Of a DNA stretch of 64,000 nucleotides, positions 9,982 to 19,090 are shown piece after piece. The notes under the pieces are model-generated. The model was not told where the DNA came from and did not search any database. It saw nothing but the letters and a program-made list of their open reading frames with translations. Numbering within the stretch: the stretch's first letter is position 1; each line of letters starts with the position of its first letter. Origin of the DNA: Vibrio sp. JC009. Lineage in GTDB: Bacteria; Pseudomonadota; Gammaproteobacteria; Enterobacterales; Vibrionaceae. The DNA is taken from contig NZ_CP092107.1 of assembly GCF_029016485.1 (NCBI RefSeq), forward strand, positions 496,001 through 560,000. The letters run 5' to 3'. Made by a program: the position numbers and the translations under genes.

Positions 9982-10212
9982 ATGAATAATATAACCCAGC
10001 AACTGAAGGCTCTGTCTATGTATGAGTGGCTGCTTATCACAGCAGGAATGCTGCTTGGCGCATGGCTCAACTCCCCTTTGATTCAGGATATCATCGCCTA
10101 CCACCAGCACGGCGTTCAGATTGATGTCAGCTATACCTTGCTTCTGATTTCACTGCACCTGGCAGTACCTTTGCTACTGGCTATCGATCTGTTTTTTTTC
10201 AGCGAACAGTGA
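9982..10212 (+). CDS. Small membrane protein of unknown function
   Basis: This 76-residue protein has two hydrophobic helices, roughly residues 16-36 and 50-73, separated by a short polar loop (YHQHGVQID). A strong ribosome site GGAGGTGG ends four bases before the ATG, which supports it as a real gene. No known family is recognised. The Crp/Fnr-like gene follows about 120 bp later on the same strand, but a TATAAT-like box around 10292 suggests that gene has its own promoter. The last residues (IDLFFFSEQ) are strongly hydrophobic. Confidence 0.6.
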   Translation: MNNITQQLKALSMYEWLLITAGMLLGAWLNSPLIQDIIAYHQHGVQIDVSYTLLLISLHLAVPLLLAIDLFFFSEQ

Positions 10213-10332
10213 CCTTTGAAGCAGATGCTTGACTGGTACAATAAGCATTCCGGTTCAACGTGTACAGCTATTCTCGCCCATTGTCTATTCGCTTATAATG
10301 GTACTTGGGAAGGTCAATTAGGTACTGGGAAT

Positions 10333-10872
10333 TTGGACAATACACAATACATATGGCAAGAACTGAAACCATATGCGAAAAAGCTAGACTTGAAGAAAAA
10401 AGACATCTTGATTGAGGAAGGAAGAATCGGAAAACAGCTATATTACGTTAACGAGGGCTGTCTTAGATCTTGGTTTAATCACGATGGAAAGGACGTATCT
10501 TTTCAGTTTTTCCTCGAAGGTCAATTTGTCTCGTCATTTGAAAGTTTAATGTTTCGTGAACCAAGCCCCTATACTATCGAGAGTATCTTACCTTCTGTTG
10601 TTTACGCCATGCCAGTAGATACTTTTAAAGCTAAAATTCAAAGCTCCCATGAATTGAAAGATGCCGCTTTTCAGATTATTGCTGATCGTTTGCGTCATTA
10701 TCAAAGGTTGTTCCTTTCGCGGATTAAAGATACTCCACAGGAAAGGTATCAAGAATTGATTGCTCAACAACCTGAACTTATTCGCATGATTCCTCAACAC
10801 TACATAGCGTCGTATCTTGGTATTACTTCCGTATCCTTAAGCCGAATCAGGTGTCGAAAAACGGATAATTGA
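10333..10872 (+). CDS. Crp/Fnr-family transcription regulator
   Basis: The protein is about 179 residues from the TTG at 10333. An N-terminal cyclic-nucleotide-binding-type beta-roll is visible in KKDILIEEG, YYVNEGCLRSWF, VSFQFFLEGQFV and SPYTIESI. A long dimer helix (AFQIIADRLRHYQRLFLSR) follows, then a winged HTH with IPQHYIASYLGITSVSLSRI. No FNR-type cysteine cluster is seen. The frame opens further upstream at 10216 (another TTG), but a TATAAT-like box near 10292 would place transcription after that start and the upstream residues do not fit the family. The flavodoxin-fold reductase follows 74 bp later and is a candidate target. Confidence 0.78.
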   Translation: MDNTQYIWQELKPYAKKLDLKKKDILIEEGRIGKQLYYVNEGCLRSWFNHDGKDVSFQFFLEGQFVSSFESLMFREPSPYTIESILPSVVYAMPVDTFKAKIQSSHELKDAAFQIIADRLRHYQRLFLSRIKDTPQERYQELIAQQPELIRMIPQHYIASYLGITSVSLSRIRCRKTDN

Positions 10873-10946
10873 TAACATATGTTATCGTTGGTTTGTGATT
10901 CTCCCCTTTATATTTAGCTCTGTTTTCAAAAAAATGAGATAGAGCC

Positions 10947-11558
10947 ATGCGTGTATTAGTTGTATTTAACCATCCTTATGACGGGAGCTTCTGTAATTCC
11001 ATCCTTGAATCTGTAAAAAGTGGCTTATCGGAAGGTTGCCATGAAATCGATTTAATCCACTTGGACAAAGATCAGTTTGACCCCGTAATGAGAGCAAAAG
11101 ACTTACAGGCATTTACACTAGCCAGAACTGAGCCTGAAAGAGCTTATGCACTTTTGGATGAGCAAGTGTTAGATTACAAGGATCGAATAGAACGAGCAGA
11201 CCATATGGTATTTATATTCCCAATTTGGTGGGAACTCATGCCTGCTTTGACCAAAGGATTTATCGACAAACTAGTTTTTCCTGGTATCGCGTACGACTAC
11301 AACGAAAAGGGAACCAGAATGTTCTCTAAACTTAGTAAATTACAAAGCGTGACAATGATTACAACAATGAATACTCCATCGGTCGCTTATCGACTGCTTT
11401 TCGGAAATGCAATTAAAAAAGCGTTTCTGCTCGGTACATTTTGGAAAATTGGGATCAAGAAACGCAAATGGATAAATCTTACCTACGTGAAGTTCACCAC
11501 CGATAAAAAAAGAGCGAAATGGTTAGGAGATATCAGCACGCATTTTTCAACTATCTAA
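10947..11558 (+). CDS. Flavodoxin-fold NAD(P)H oxidoreductase
   Basis: This 203-residue protein belongs to the NAD(P)H dehydrogenase (quinone) flavodoxin-like superfamily (KefF/YwrO/MdaB type). The start MRVLVVFNHPYDGSF is the FMN-binding first strand and loop. The block MVFIFPIWWELMPALTKGFIDK is the family signature around the flavin. These enzymes reduce quinones or related electrophiles with two electrons and protect against oxidative stress. It lies 74 bp after the Crp/Fnr-like gene in the same direction, and the pair may be a regulator and its target. The specific substrate cannot be read from the sequence. Confidence 0.85.
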   Translation: MRVLVVFNHPYDGSFCNSILESVKSGLSEGCHEIDLIHLDKDQFDPVMRAKDLQAFTLARTEPERAYALLDEQVLDYKDRIERADHMVFIFPIWWELMPALTKGFIDKLVFPGIAYDYNEKGTRMFSKLSKLQSVTMITTMNTPSVAYRLLFGNAIKKAFLLGTFWKIGIKKRKWINLTYVKFTTDKKRAKWLGDISTHFSTI

Positions 11559-11603
11559 CTGATAAAGCAGCGGCAATTTACAGTGATAAGCTGATTGGTG
11601 GCA

Positions 11604-12028
11604 CTAACTAAAGTTAACGTACATCAAAACTAATAATTTGCTAAATCTAAAAGATTCTCCCACCAAGAATTGTTGCGCTTTCGATTTCTTACTATTCCCG
11701 ATGGCCTTTTCGGAGAATCCACAAATCACAGCATACTTAAACCCTGTCTCTGATAATTGATTTATTTGAGCGATTACGCTTCGTGCTTGTTCAAAGTTCA
11801 GCTCCGGTACATATCGGGTAACTGCTAATACGCAAACGCAAGCTGAGATTTAAATAACTGCCTTTGTACCAGATGAGAAGCCTGTGCTGGTGTAGATACC
11901 ACAACAAGGTCTATTTTGTCATCAAAAAAGCGCTCACTATCAAACGCATCTTTAAATTTGGGTTTTAAAGTGGACTCTGAATCTTGGTGGTTCAGACTGG
12001 AATAGATCTCTGAGTTCTTTGCCGCTTG
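11604..12028 (-). pseudogene. Decayed, frameshifted gene remnant of unknown function
   Basis: The 530-bp gap between the reductase and the antitoxin is not empty. On the minus strand one frame reads from about 12028 to a TAG at 11825-11827 and contains DKIDLVVVSTPAQASHLVQ. A second frame takes over at about 11845 with VTRYVPELNFEQARSVIAQI and runs to a stop at 11604-11606. Together they would give roughly 140 residues interrupted by one frameshift, with no start codon at the 5' end. The composition looks protein-like in both parts. I do not recognise the family. The region has the appearance of a damaged accessory gene. Confidence 0.35.
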
Positions 12029-12088
12029 TTATATGCTTAGCTTCCCCTTATAATTAATGCGCATAAATCACACGCATAGGTAATTCAC

Positions 12089-12334
12089 ATGAGAAATGCA
12101 TTTAATACACAGGCACCAAAAAAAGCGGCAAATTTAAGCTTGAACAGTGAGTTACTTGCAGAAGCTAAGCGCCTAAATATTAACCTTTCAGCAACAATGG
12201 AAAAAGCACTTGAAAAAGAAGTGAGCCAGCGCCTTAAAGCTGAGTGGTTAAAGCAAAATGCAGAAGCTATCGAAGCATGTAACGAGTTGACCGAAACACA
12301 TGGGCTATTTTCCGATTCTTACAGGGTATTTTAA
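12089..12334 (+). CDS. ccdA: CcdA-like antitoxin
   Basis: This 81-residue antitoxin has a ribbon-helix-helix start (KAANLSLNSELLAEAKRLNINLSA) that binds the operator DNA. The C-terminal half (QRLKAEWLKQNAEAIEACNE) resembles the CcdA tail that wraps CcdB and frees gyrase. Its stop overlaps the start of the next gene by one base, the usual translational coupling of this module. It lies in an AT-rich accessory stretch next to a decayed gene, consistent with a mobile or formerly mobile cassette. The symbol rests on similarity in length, order and motifs. Confidence 0.85.
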   Translation: MRNAFNTQAPKKAANLSLNSELLAEAKRLNINLSATMEKALEKEVSQRLKAEWLKQNAEAIEACNELTETHGLFSDSYRVF

Positions 12335-12651
12335 TGTCACAGTTTGAATTGTATAAAAATAACGACAAGAGTACGGCAACCGCTTATCCTTACTTTGTTG
12401 ATATACAAAATGAACTTCTTGATACGCTAAATACTAGGCTTGTCATTCCGTTGACGCCAGTAGAGTTGCTGGAGAAAAAGGTGCCAAGTCATTTGTGTCC
12501 GATAGTTCACATAAATGAGGGAGACTTCGTAATTCTGACACACCAGATGGCAAGCATCCCTACAAAAAACTTAAAAGAACCAGTTAATGAACTAAGTACG
12601 TTTAGAAATGAGATCATCTCTGCCATCGATTTTTTGATTACAGGCATATAA
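12334..12651 (+). CDS. ccdB: CcdB-like gyrase-poisoning toxin
   Basis: This 105-residue protein has the CcdB outline: QFELYKNNDKST at the start, YPYFVDIQNELLDTLNTRLV, PVEL, LCPIVHINEGDFVILTHQMA, and a C-terminal helix FRNEIISAIDFLITGI. In CcdB this last helix, which ends in a conserved WGI-type tripeptide, contacts GyrA; here the end is TGI, so the Trp is not kept. The ATG overlaps the antitoxin stop as TAATG. Overall length and frame are intact, so the toxin could be active, but the altered C-terminal tripeptide makes activity uncertain. Confidence 0.85.
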   Translation: MSQFELYKNNDKSTATAYPYFVDIQNELLDTLNTRLVIPLTPVELLEKKVPSHLCPIVHINEGDFVILTHQMASIPTKNLKEPVNELSTFRNEIISAIDFLITGI

Positions 12652-12768
12652 CACCTAACTGGCAAGTCTGCACTTGATAAACAACGCTTCTGAAATGCGA
12701 ATGCTGTTACATGTTAGCTTAGGTCGAGTTACTCCGCCCACACCGTCAAATCGTATGAGTGACTACAA

Positions 12769-13548
12769 CTAATCATCAATGACAGGTATTCGATTATTGA
12801 TTTCCTCAATCTCACCATTTTCATGCATCTGCTTCAATGCCTCAGTTAACAAGGGCAGTAATTTGATATGTTTCTTATGGACATAGTGATAGAGAACGGT
12901 TTTGTGAATGGCAGGCTCTAAGCGAACAACATTTATCGCCCCCAACATTTCAAACAACTCATCTCCGATATGCCCCAGAATCACTGCATCGCTGCGTCCA
13001 GACTCAAGATGCATTGCCACTTGGTCTGAAGAAGTAAACTGGTTGGTATTCAACTGTTGCGCGTTTAAAGCATATTCAGCGAAAAGAACACCTCTTCTAT
13101 AACTTACCGTATAGTCTTTAGGGATGCTCTCAAAGCCATCTAAATTGAAAACTTTGTCTCTCTTAACATAGAGATGCATTAGATCTGTTCTAAGTGGCAC
13201 ATCTACCATCACAAGGTTATGAAACTTTTTTTCAATCCCTTTTACCCGAAATGCTTCAGCGTCAGCACGCCCCCCATTTACATAGAGAACACTACGCCTA
13301 TGAGGAATATCTGTAAATACAACCGGCACGCCAGCTAATTGGTAGGCGCGCTTTAATACAGCTTTAACTGCAGGCGTAGGAGGTGCATCTTTGTTAATTG
13401 CGACAACAATAGGATTTTGAGCGTAACTCAGCTGTGAAATCAGAAACGACAGAATTAAAATTAAGGAACTCATGCACTTTATTGCGGCCGCTCGAAATAT
13501 GTACATATCCATTCTCTTTGTTTTGTGCTTAGCATAATTATACTTCAT
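12769..13548 (-). CDS. Periplasmic solute-binding-like protein (SBP_bac_3 type)
   Basis: This protein of about 259 residues has a signal peptide ending near SQLSYAQ. The mature part looks like a family-3 solute-binding domain: PIVVAINKDAPP, RAYQLAGVPVVFTDIPHRRS, a YRRGVLFAEYAL segment, and a SGRSDAVILGHIGDELF second-lobe signature. No ABC permease or ATPase is next to it. Similar stand-alone proteins are common in Vibrio and are often annotated as transporter substrate-binding domain proteins without proof. The start could be at a downstream ATG (13512 or 13506), where AAAGAGA lies upstream. A similar orphan is at 37478-38287. Confidence 0.7.
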   Translation of the reverse strand: MKYNYAKHKTKRMDMYIFRAAAIKCMSSLILILSFLISQLSYAQNPIVVAINKDAPPTPAVKAVLKRAYQLAGVPVVFTDIPHRRSVLYVNGGRADAEAFRVKGIEKKFHNLVMVDVPLRTDLMHLYVKRDKVFNLDGFESIPKDYTVSYRRGVLFAEYALNAQQLNTNQFTSSDQVAMHLESGRSDAVILGHIGDELFEMLGAINVVRLEPAIHKTVLYHYVHKKHIKLLPLLTEALKQMHENGEIEEINNRIPVIDD

Positions 13549-13619
13549 AGCCCATTCGGGGGGGCCATAATTTTAATTTGAGCTTATATGCACACACTGC
13601 GGATAGAGCTGAGTGATAG

Positions 13620-16298
13620 TCAGTCGGTCAGCGAACGGGCGCGAAGCAACTGAATCTGAGCAAGGACGGTGTCCAGTTCTGTGCTTAGTGCACTCTCAAA
13701 AGGCAGAGCCTGAACATCATCCATTGCTTTTAACTGTTTTTCTGAATCGGCAGCCAGTTTCTGTAACTTATAGGCACCAATCGTTCCCGCTGTACCTTTT
13801 AAGGTGTGTATCAGTCTGAGCACGGTTTCTTTATCTCTCTGCTGTATCGCATCAATGATTTCACTCACCGCCTCTTTTTCGTTTTCATAGAATCTTGAAA
13901 GTATTTTCAGATAACCTTTCTGACCCACACCAAGCTCGGCCATAGCCTGACGACTCTGCAAGGAATCGGCATCAGGTATTGATGTCACCGCTTGTGCCTC
14001 TTTACCGGCCGGACCTTGCGGCGCAATCCATTTTGTTAAGGTCGCAAACATCTTGCGGACATTAACCGGTTTGGCAATATGATCATTCATGCCCGATTCG
14101 AGCATTCTGTCTACGTCTTCTTTCATCACATTTGCGCTCATGGCAATGATGGGAATAGTTTTAAACCGGTGAAGATTGCGGATTTTTTCCGTCGCAGTAT
14201 AGCCATCCATAACCGGCATCTGACAGTCCATTAAAATAGCATCAAAAGTATCCATCCTGAGGATATCAAGCGCTTCCTGGCCGTTTTCCGCCAGAGTGAC
14301 TTTAATATTTTTATCCTCAAGTAAATCGATAACCACTTCCTGATTAAACTTATTATCTTCAACTAAGAGAATGTCCTTATTCACCAGTTTATTAGCCGAG
14401 GTGCTGATGGCATTCTCGTTAAAGGAATCACTGATTTCTGTCTCCTGCTCCTCCGCTACCTTATATTTCACGGTAAAGTAGAAATCACTGCCTTTGCCCT
14501 CTTCACTTTCAACCCCGATAGTGCCCCCCATAAGGGTTACCAGCTTTCTGCAAATGGAAAGCCCCAGCCCCGTACCGCCATATTTTCGCGTAGTGGATGG
14601 GTCGGCCTGATTAAAGGGGATAAACAACAGTTTCTGTTGTTCCCTATCCATGCCAATTCCCGTATCTTTAACCGAAAAATACAGCTGAACAGAAGCAGGA
14701 GTCATTTCTTTAATATGAACTGTGACCTGTATTTTTCCGTAATCGGTGAATTTAATGGCATTATTACAGAGATTAATAAGAATCTGCTTTAAACGCATCT
14801 CATCGCCAATCAGGCGGTTAGGAATATTCGGTTCAATATCAAAAATCAGAGCCAGCTCTTTCTCCTCAGCTCTGAAGCTAAGTATGTCATCAAGATCATT
14901 AAACAGATCCCTGATAAAGAATTCTGACTCTTCTAACTCTAACTTGCCTGCTTCCACTTTGGATAAGTCAAGGATGTCATTAATTATGCCTAATAACGAC
15001 TCTCCCGAGCGGTGGATCTTATTAATATAGTTATATTGCTTACTTGTTAATTGTGTTTGCAAAACCAGATGGGACATACCGATGATGGCGTTCATCGGCG
15101 TTCTTATTTCATGGCTCATATTTGCCAGGAACTGACTTTTCGTCTTGTTCGCCTGCTCTGCTTGCTCTGCAAAGGCTTTGGACTCTTCCATGGCGATATT
15201 GAGCTCATGGGTTCGGCTGTCAACCTCTGCCTCAAGGTTCCGCTGGAAGGAAAGCAGCTCTTCGTTTCTCTCTTTCTGGGTATCCAGCATCTTATTGATC
15301 AACTCACCCAAACGTCCCAGCTCATCCTCTCCCGTCACATTACAACGAGCATTTGAATCCCCCTGCTCAACTGTCCTGGCCAGATTTGATAAAGCATGAA
15401 TAGGATGGATAACCTGTCTGTTTATTGTCCACACCAAAAATACAAAGGCGGTTATCAAAATAATAGATACTAAGAAAATCGTATATTTAATGGTACTAAG
15501 CATAGACTGTGTTTGCTGATTTTTTTGCACAGCCATATTCAGAGTGGTCAGTTTTATCTGATTGAGATCTTCTTTTACTCGCTCGCTTAAGGATTCAAAC
15601 TGCTCGCCAACTTTATTTATTTCATTATGAGTTTCAAAGTTGGTATCAATCAGGGCGGTATAATTATCTAACAGTGTGGTTATGCGCCCTTGTACCACAT
15701 CTCTTGACAGCACTTTCCTTTTAAAAGCATTAGCAACAATTTTTATCGCCTTAACCTTTGACTCGTTTTTAAAAATGAAATAGTCATTTTTAAATCGTGC
15801 AATATTAAAAAGTTGACGGATAAGATAAATATCCGACTGCATTAACACACTGGAAACAATATTTTTATAGGTTTCATCAATTTCAGTCCGGTTAATGCGG
15901 TTTTTTGTCTTTAGCTGCAATAATTCAGCAAAAAGTGTCTTACTTTCATTAATACGCTTTATCACTTCCATAATAAGCGCACCTGTGTTTTTATCATCAA
16001 AGGTGGCATCGATTGACAGTAAAATTTCCTGCATCGAACGTAGCCTGTTATCGTAGGCTATTTCATCTTCCGCATTAGCCAGTCCTGAAGACAAAATTTT
16101 ACTTTGCAGATAATTGGCACTCTGAAATTCTTCTACCGCGCTGGTGATCTTTCTCTCTATTTGTACGGTATCGACAATATTCTCAATCTGGCTGGTCATA
16201 CGCTGATTAAGAACCAGCATGTATATAATTAATATACTACTAACCGCTATAGTAAATCCTACAATTATATCAAACCGTCTCTTAATACTGTTTGTCAT
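13620..16298 (-). CDS. Hybrid sensor histidine kinase (HK-REC-HPt)
   Basis: This is an 892-residue inner-membrane kinase of the BarA/TorS class. TM1 is about residues 11-30 and TM2 about 271-292, enclosing a roughly 240-residue helical periplasmic sensor. A HAMP (about 295-345) and a coiled-coil follow. The HisKA phospho-site is in [13 protein letters not shown] (His396). The ATPase has N-, G1- and G2-boxes ([24 protein letters not shown]). A receiver contains [11 protein letters not shown] (Asp691), and a C-terminal HPt domain has [10 protein letters not shown] (His831). The gene lies 66 bp after the tandem binding-protein gene, the layout of TorT-TorS and LuxP-LuxQ pairs. No response regulator with an output domain is nearby, so the phosphate must go to one encoded elsewhere. 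Confidence 0.93.
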   Translation of the reverse strand: MTNSIKRRFDIIVGFTIAVSSILIIYMLVLNQRMTSQIENIVDTVQIERKITSAVEEFQSANYLQSKILSSGLANAEDEIAYDNRLRSMQEILLSIDATFDDKNTGALIMEVIKRINESKTLFAELLQLKTKNRINRTEIDETYKNIVSSVLMQSDIYLIRQLFNIARFKNDYFIFKNESKVKAIKIVANAFKRKVLSRDVVQGRITTLLDNYTALIDTNFETHNEINKVGEQFESLSERVKEDLNQIKLTTLNMAVQKNQQTQSMLSTIKYTIFLVSIILITAFVFLVWTINRQVIHPIHALSNLARTVEQGDSNARCNVTGEDELGRLGELINKMLDTQKERNEELLSFQRNLEAEVDSRTHELNIAMEESKAFAEQAEQANKTKSQFLANMSHEIRTPMNAIIGMSHLVLQTQLTSKQYNYINKIHRSGESLLGIINDILDLSKVEAGKLELEESEFFIRDLFNDLDDILSFRAEEKELALIFDIEPNIPNRLIGDEMRLKQILINLCNNAIKFTDYGKIQVTVHIKEMTPASVQLYFSVKDTGIGMDREQQKLLFIPFNQADPSTTRKYGGTGLGLSICRKLVTLMGGTIGVESEEGKGSDFYFTVKYKVAEEQETEISDSFNENAISTSANKLVNKDILLVEDNKFNQEVVIDLLEDKNIKVTLAENGQEALDILRMDTFDAILMDCQMPVMDGYTATEKIRNLHRFKTIPIIAMSANVMKEDVDRMLESGMNDHIAKPVNVRKMFATLTKWIAPQGPAGKEAQAVTSIPDADSLQSRQAMAELGVGQKGYLKILSRFYENEKEAVSEIIDAIQQRDKETVLRLIHTLKGTAGTIGAYKLQKLAADSEKQLKAMDDVQALPFESALSTELDTVLAQIQLLRARSLTD

Positions 16299-16364
16299 TT
16301 TTATTATCCAACCTTACGGGAGCCAAAAATACCGGCTCCCTGACACCTTTGTTAAACATCTGAA

Positions 16365-18242
16365 CTAATACTGCTGAGTTCCCTGCTTAACTAACTGAAG
16401 ATCTACCTTAATTTCCTGTTCAACCGTCATACTTCTGATGATATCGGCGGAAATGGAGATAGCCATGCTTCCCATTAAATCCGGCTTTTGCGCTATTGTT
16501 GCGCTGATATCTCCCCGCTGAACGGCATCAACCACTTTGCTTATGGCATCAAACCCGACAAGTACCGGTGCTTCAAATGACATTTTATTGCTGCTACGCT
16601 CTGTTCCGTAAAAGCTCTGCAAAGCTTTCATCGCGCCAAATATCATTTCGTCATTATGTGCAAATACCGCATCAAAATGGTGACCACTCTCCAGCATCTC
16701 GGTTACTATCTTTTGCGATTTTTCTGCGTCAAAGTCGGCCGTTACCCGCTCAATCACAATATTTTTTCTGTTTTTAAAGAAGTCGTTAAACCCTTTACCA
16801 CGCTCATGTGCTGCGGATGTTCCCAGTATCCCCTGGATTTCAAGAATTCTGCCGCCTCCGGGAAGCTTCTCGCTGATGTATTCAGCAGCCATGCGCCCAC
16901 CCTGACTATTATCAGAGGCGATATGCGTGATGATAGTCCCGTCGATGGACTGACGGTCTACGGTGACCACAGGAATATTTTCGCTGTTTATCAATTCAAT
17001 ACCCGGACCAATAGTAACGCTGTCGGTAGGATTAATGATCGCCAGTTCAATATCGCTTTCCAGAGAGTTCAGTATCTGTTCCAACTGGCGGGCATTGTCA
17101 TTCTGAGCATCGGTGAACTCAACCAGCAGACCATGAAGCTCTGCGGTTTTCCTGGCACCATCAGCAAGCGTTGAGAAAAATGGATTGGCCTGATTCGATA
17201 TGCTGAACAGCACTTTTTTGCCAAAAGTGTCATGGGAAATAAGATTCAGGGGAGTCGGCTCATATCCGGGAAGCTCCATTCCCTGCAATCCCTGTATTGC
17301 CAGCTTCAGGCCATAAGCGCCCATCAAATCGGGATTTTGTTCAATGGTCGCTTTAATCTCACCACTAAACAGCTCTGAATGAACCTCAGGAATATTATCG
17401 TAACCGGTAATAAGAGGGCGGTTTTCACCATCAAAAAGTGCATTAATAGCCTGAAGAGCACCCAGAGCCATCATGTCATTGGCACAAGCAATAACATCGA
17501 CGGTTCCAGAGCCCTCTGATATAAACTCTGCAACTAAAGTCATCGCTTCATCGGCATGCCAGTTGGCGCTGATTGAGCCTACTGTAGTGAATGCACCTCC
17601 CTCAAGGCCGGATAAAAATCCGCTTTTCCGCAGATCGGCATTTTCGTTACCACGGATGCCTTCGATATAAAGAACATTTCCCCCGTCCGGCAACTTATTA
17701 CGCACATACTCGCCAACCATAGCTGAGCCTTTAAAGTTATCCGAACCAACAAAGGGGATGCGGATACCGGCTTCTCGTAAGCCCTGCTTATCCAGCGCAT
17801 TATCAATATTAATCACCACAATATTCTGTTCCAGCGCCTCTTTTAAGACAGGGATCAGACGCTTTGAATCAGCCGGAGCAATCACTATGGCCGGATATTT
17901 CTGCTGGATTAAACGCTTAACAATCGTAATCTGTTTCTGAACATCGGTTTCTCTTTCAACACCAAAAACTTCCAGCTGAATATCTTTGTTACTGGCGTAA
18001 TCCTTTGCTCCTTTCTCCATTTTAGCAAAGAAAGGATTAGACAGAGCCTTCATGACCAGAGCAACCTTAGGTGTCACATTTGTACCAGTTGCAGAGACAT
18101 CATTTGCCTTCACAGTATGGGAAAAAATAATTGTTCCAAAAAGCAAAACACTGAGCACCTTTAAAGACGGCCAGATACCTTGCCTAAAAGCACTTAATTG
18201 CCCGGGTGTTCCTTTAGTCCTGCCAAACTTAACGTTCCACAT
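16365..18242 (-). CDS. Tandem ribose-binding-like periplasmic protein (two PBP modules in one chain)
   Basis: This 625-residue exported protein has a signal peptide after an unusually long N-region (hydrophobic part SLKVLSVLLFGTIIF) and two complete peripla_BP_4/RbsB-like modules. The first starts near KVALVMKALSNPFF and the second near KKVLFSISNQANPFF. The second half keeps the RbsB ligand set: NPFF, VDRQ, HERGKGF, FAHNDEM, GFDA and IAQKPD. The first half has variants (INIDNAL, ANDMM, GYDN, IEQNPD), so it may bind a different sugar or none. I chose the ATG at 18240-18242, not an earlier one, because AAAGGAGAGAG precedes it. It is followed by the hybrid kinase, so a sensory role is more likely than transport; no permease is adjacent. 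Confidence 0.9.
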   Translation of the reverse strand: MWNVKFGRTKGTPGQLSAFRQGIWPSLKVLSVLLFGTIIFSHTVKANDVSATGTNVTPKVALVMKALSNPFFAKMEKGAKDYASNKDIQLEVFGVERETDVQKQITIVKRLIQQKYPAIVIAPADSKRLIPVLKEALEQNIVVINIDNALDKQGLREAGIRIPFVGSDNFKGSAMVGEYVRNKLPDGGNVLYIEGIRGNENADLRKSGFLSGLEGGAFTTVGSISANWHADEAMTLVAEFISEGSGTVDVIACANDMMALGALQAINALFDGENRPLITGYDNIPEVHSELFSGEIKATIEQNPDLMGAYGLKLAIQGLQGMELPGYEPTPLNLISHDTFGKKVLFSISNQANPFFSTLADGARKTAELHGLLVEFTDAQNDNARQLEQILNSLESDIELAIINPTDSVTIGPGIELINSENIPVVTVDRQSIDGTIITHIASDNSQGGRMAAEYISEKLPGGGRILEIQGILGTSAAHERGKGFNDFFKNRKNIVIERVTADFDAEKSQKIVTEMLESGHHFDAVFAHNDEMIFGAMKALQSFYGTERSSNKMSFEAPVLVGFDAISKVVDAVQRGDISATIAQKPDLMGSMAISISADIIRSMTVEQEIKVDLQLVKQGTQQY

Positions 18243-18442
18243 CCAGCTCTCTCCTTTGCAAATTCCGTGCAGTTGCACATAAAATGAGCCTTTTCTGAAA
18301 AGGCTATTTATACCAGTGAAGCCACTAGATAATTAATAGTCGTTAGGCATAAGTTTAGCAAACACCATCAGGTAACAATGTTAAGCTTTACAGAGACTTT
18401 GTTTCGTGAGCCAGACCGAAAAAAGAACTTCGCAGATACAAC

Positions 18443-18469
18443 AAGGGCAGCTCAATGTGAGCTGCCCTT
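18443..18469 (-). terminator. Intrinsic terminator-like hairpin after the acetyltransferase
   Basis: A 12-bp perfect stem, AAGGGCAGCTCA at 18443-18454 and TGAGCTGCCCTT at 18458-18469, lies 27 bases downstream of the end of the acetyltransferase gene. The T-tract is weak. It would close the long minus-strand oligosaccharide operon. Confidence 0.6.
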
Positions 18470-18495
18470 AATTTCTTCAATATGAATATGATGAA

Positions 18496-19056
18496 TTAGT
18501 TATCTATGCTTTTGATAACCCGGCACGGATTACCCGCTGCAACCACATTGGCCGGAACATCTTTGGTGACCACAGCACCAGCTCCAATAACAGTATTGTC
18601 GCCAATGGTCACGCCCGGACAGATTATCGCTCCGCCCCCAACCCAAACATTGTTACCAATCTTGATTGGCAGACCAAATTCAACGCCTTCTTCAACACGC
18701 CCTTTCACATCAATTGGGTGGCCGGCAGTGTAAACCTGAACATTGGGCGCAAACATAACGTTATCACCAATCTCAATGGTGTTTACATCCAGCAATACGC
18801 AGTTAAAGTTCGCATAGAAGTTCTTTCCGGCGATAATGTTGCCGCCATAGTCGCACCTGAATGGAGGCTCAAGATAAAGCCCTTCTTTTGCGTTAGGGAC
18901 AAGCTCTGTGACGGCTTCTTTCCACTCTTCGCTGTTTGGCAGGCTGGCGTTAAGTTTTTGCATCACCTTCCGGCAGTGGATACGCTCTGCGACAAGCTGC
19001 TCATCCCAGGCCTGATACGGTTCACCCGCCAGCATTTTTTCTTTTTCTGTTCTCAT
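18496..19056 (-). CDS. Maltose/galactoside O-acetyltransferase family (hexapeptide repeat)
   Basis: This 186-residue left-handed beta-helix enzyme has the N-terminal Mac domain (EKMLAGEPYQAWDEQL, which resembles Maa/LacA), then a run of hexapeptide repeats from about residue 68. The catalytic His is in VYTAGHP. The C-terminal end is GNPCRVIK. Such enzymes transfer acetyl from acetyl-CoA to non-metabolisable or surplus sugars, usually for detoxification. It lies 34 bp after the GH32 gene in the same direction and is probably the last gene of the operon. The exact sugar acceptor cannot be decided. Confidence 0.9.
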   Translation of the reverse strand: MRTEKEKMLAGEPYQAWDEQLVAERIHCRKVMQKLNASLPNSEEWKEAVTELVPNAKEGLYLEPPFRCDYGGNIIAGKNFYANFNCVLLDVNTIEIGDNVMFAPNVQVYTAGHPIDVKGRVEEGVEFGLPIKIGNNVWVGGGAIICPGVTIGDNTVIGAGAVVTKDVPANVVAAGNPCRVIKSIDN

Positions 19057-19090
19057 TTTTTTCCCGTTAAATATTAATAAATAACAACGA

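Noticed and set aside
12010-12770. Possible integron attC sites around the CcdAB pair (GCCGCTTGTTAT near 12021 and ATAACACCTAACTGG near 12648)
   Set aside because: Neither sequence matches the GTTRRRY/RYYYAAC core pairs with proper spacing, and no integrase or cassette array is visible. The resemblance is kept only as a hint.
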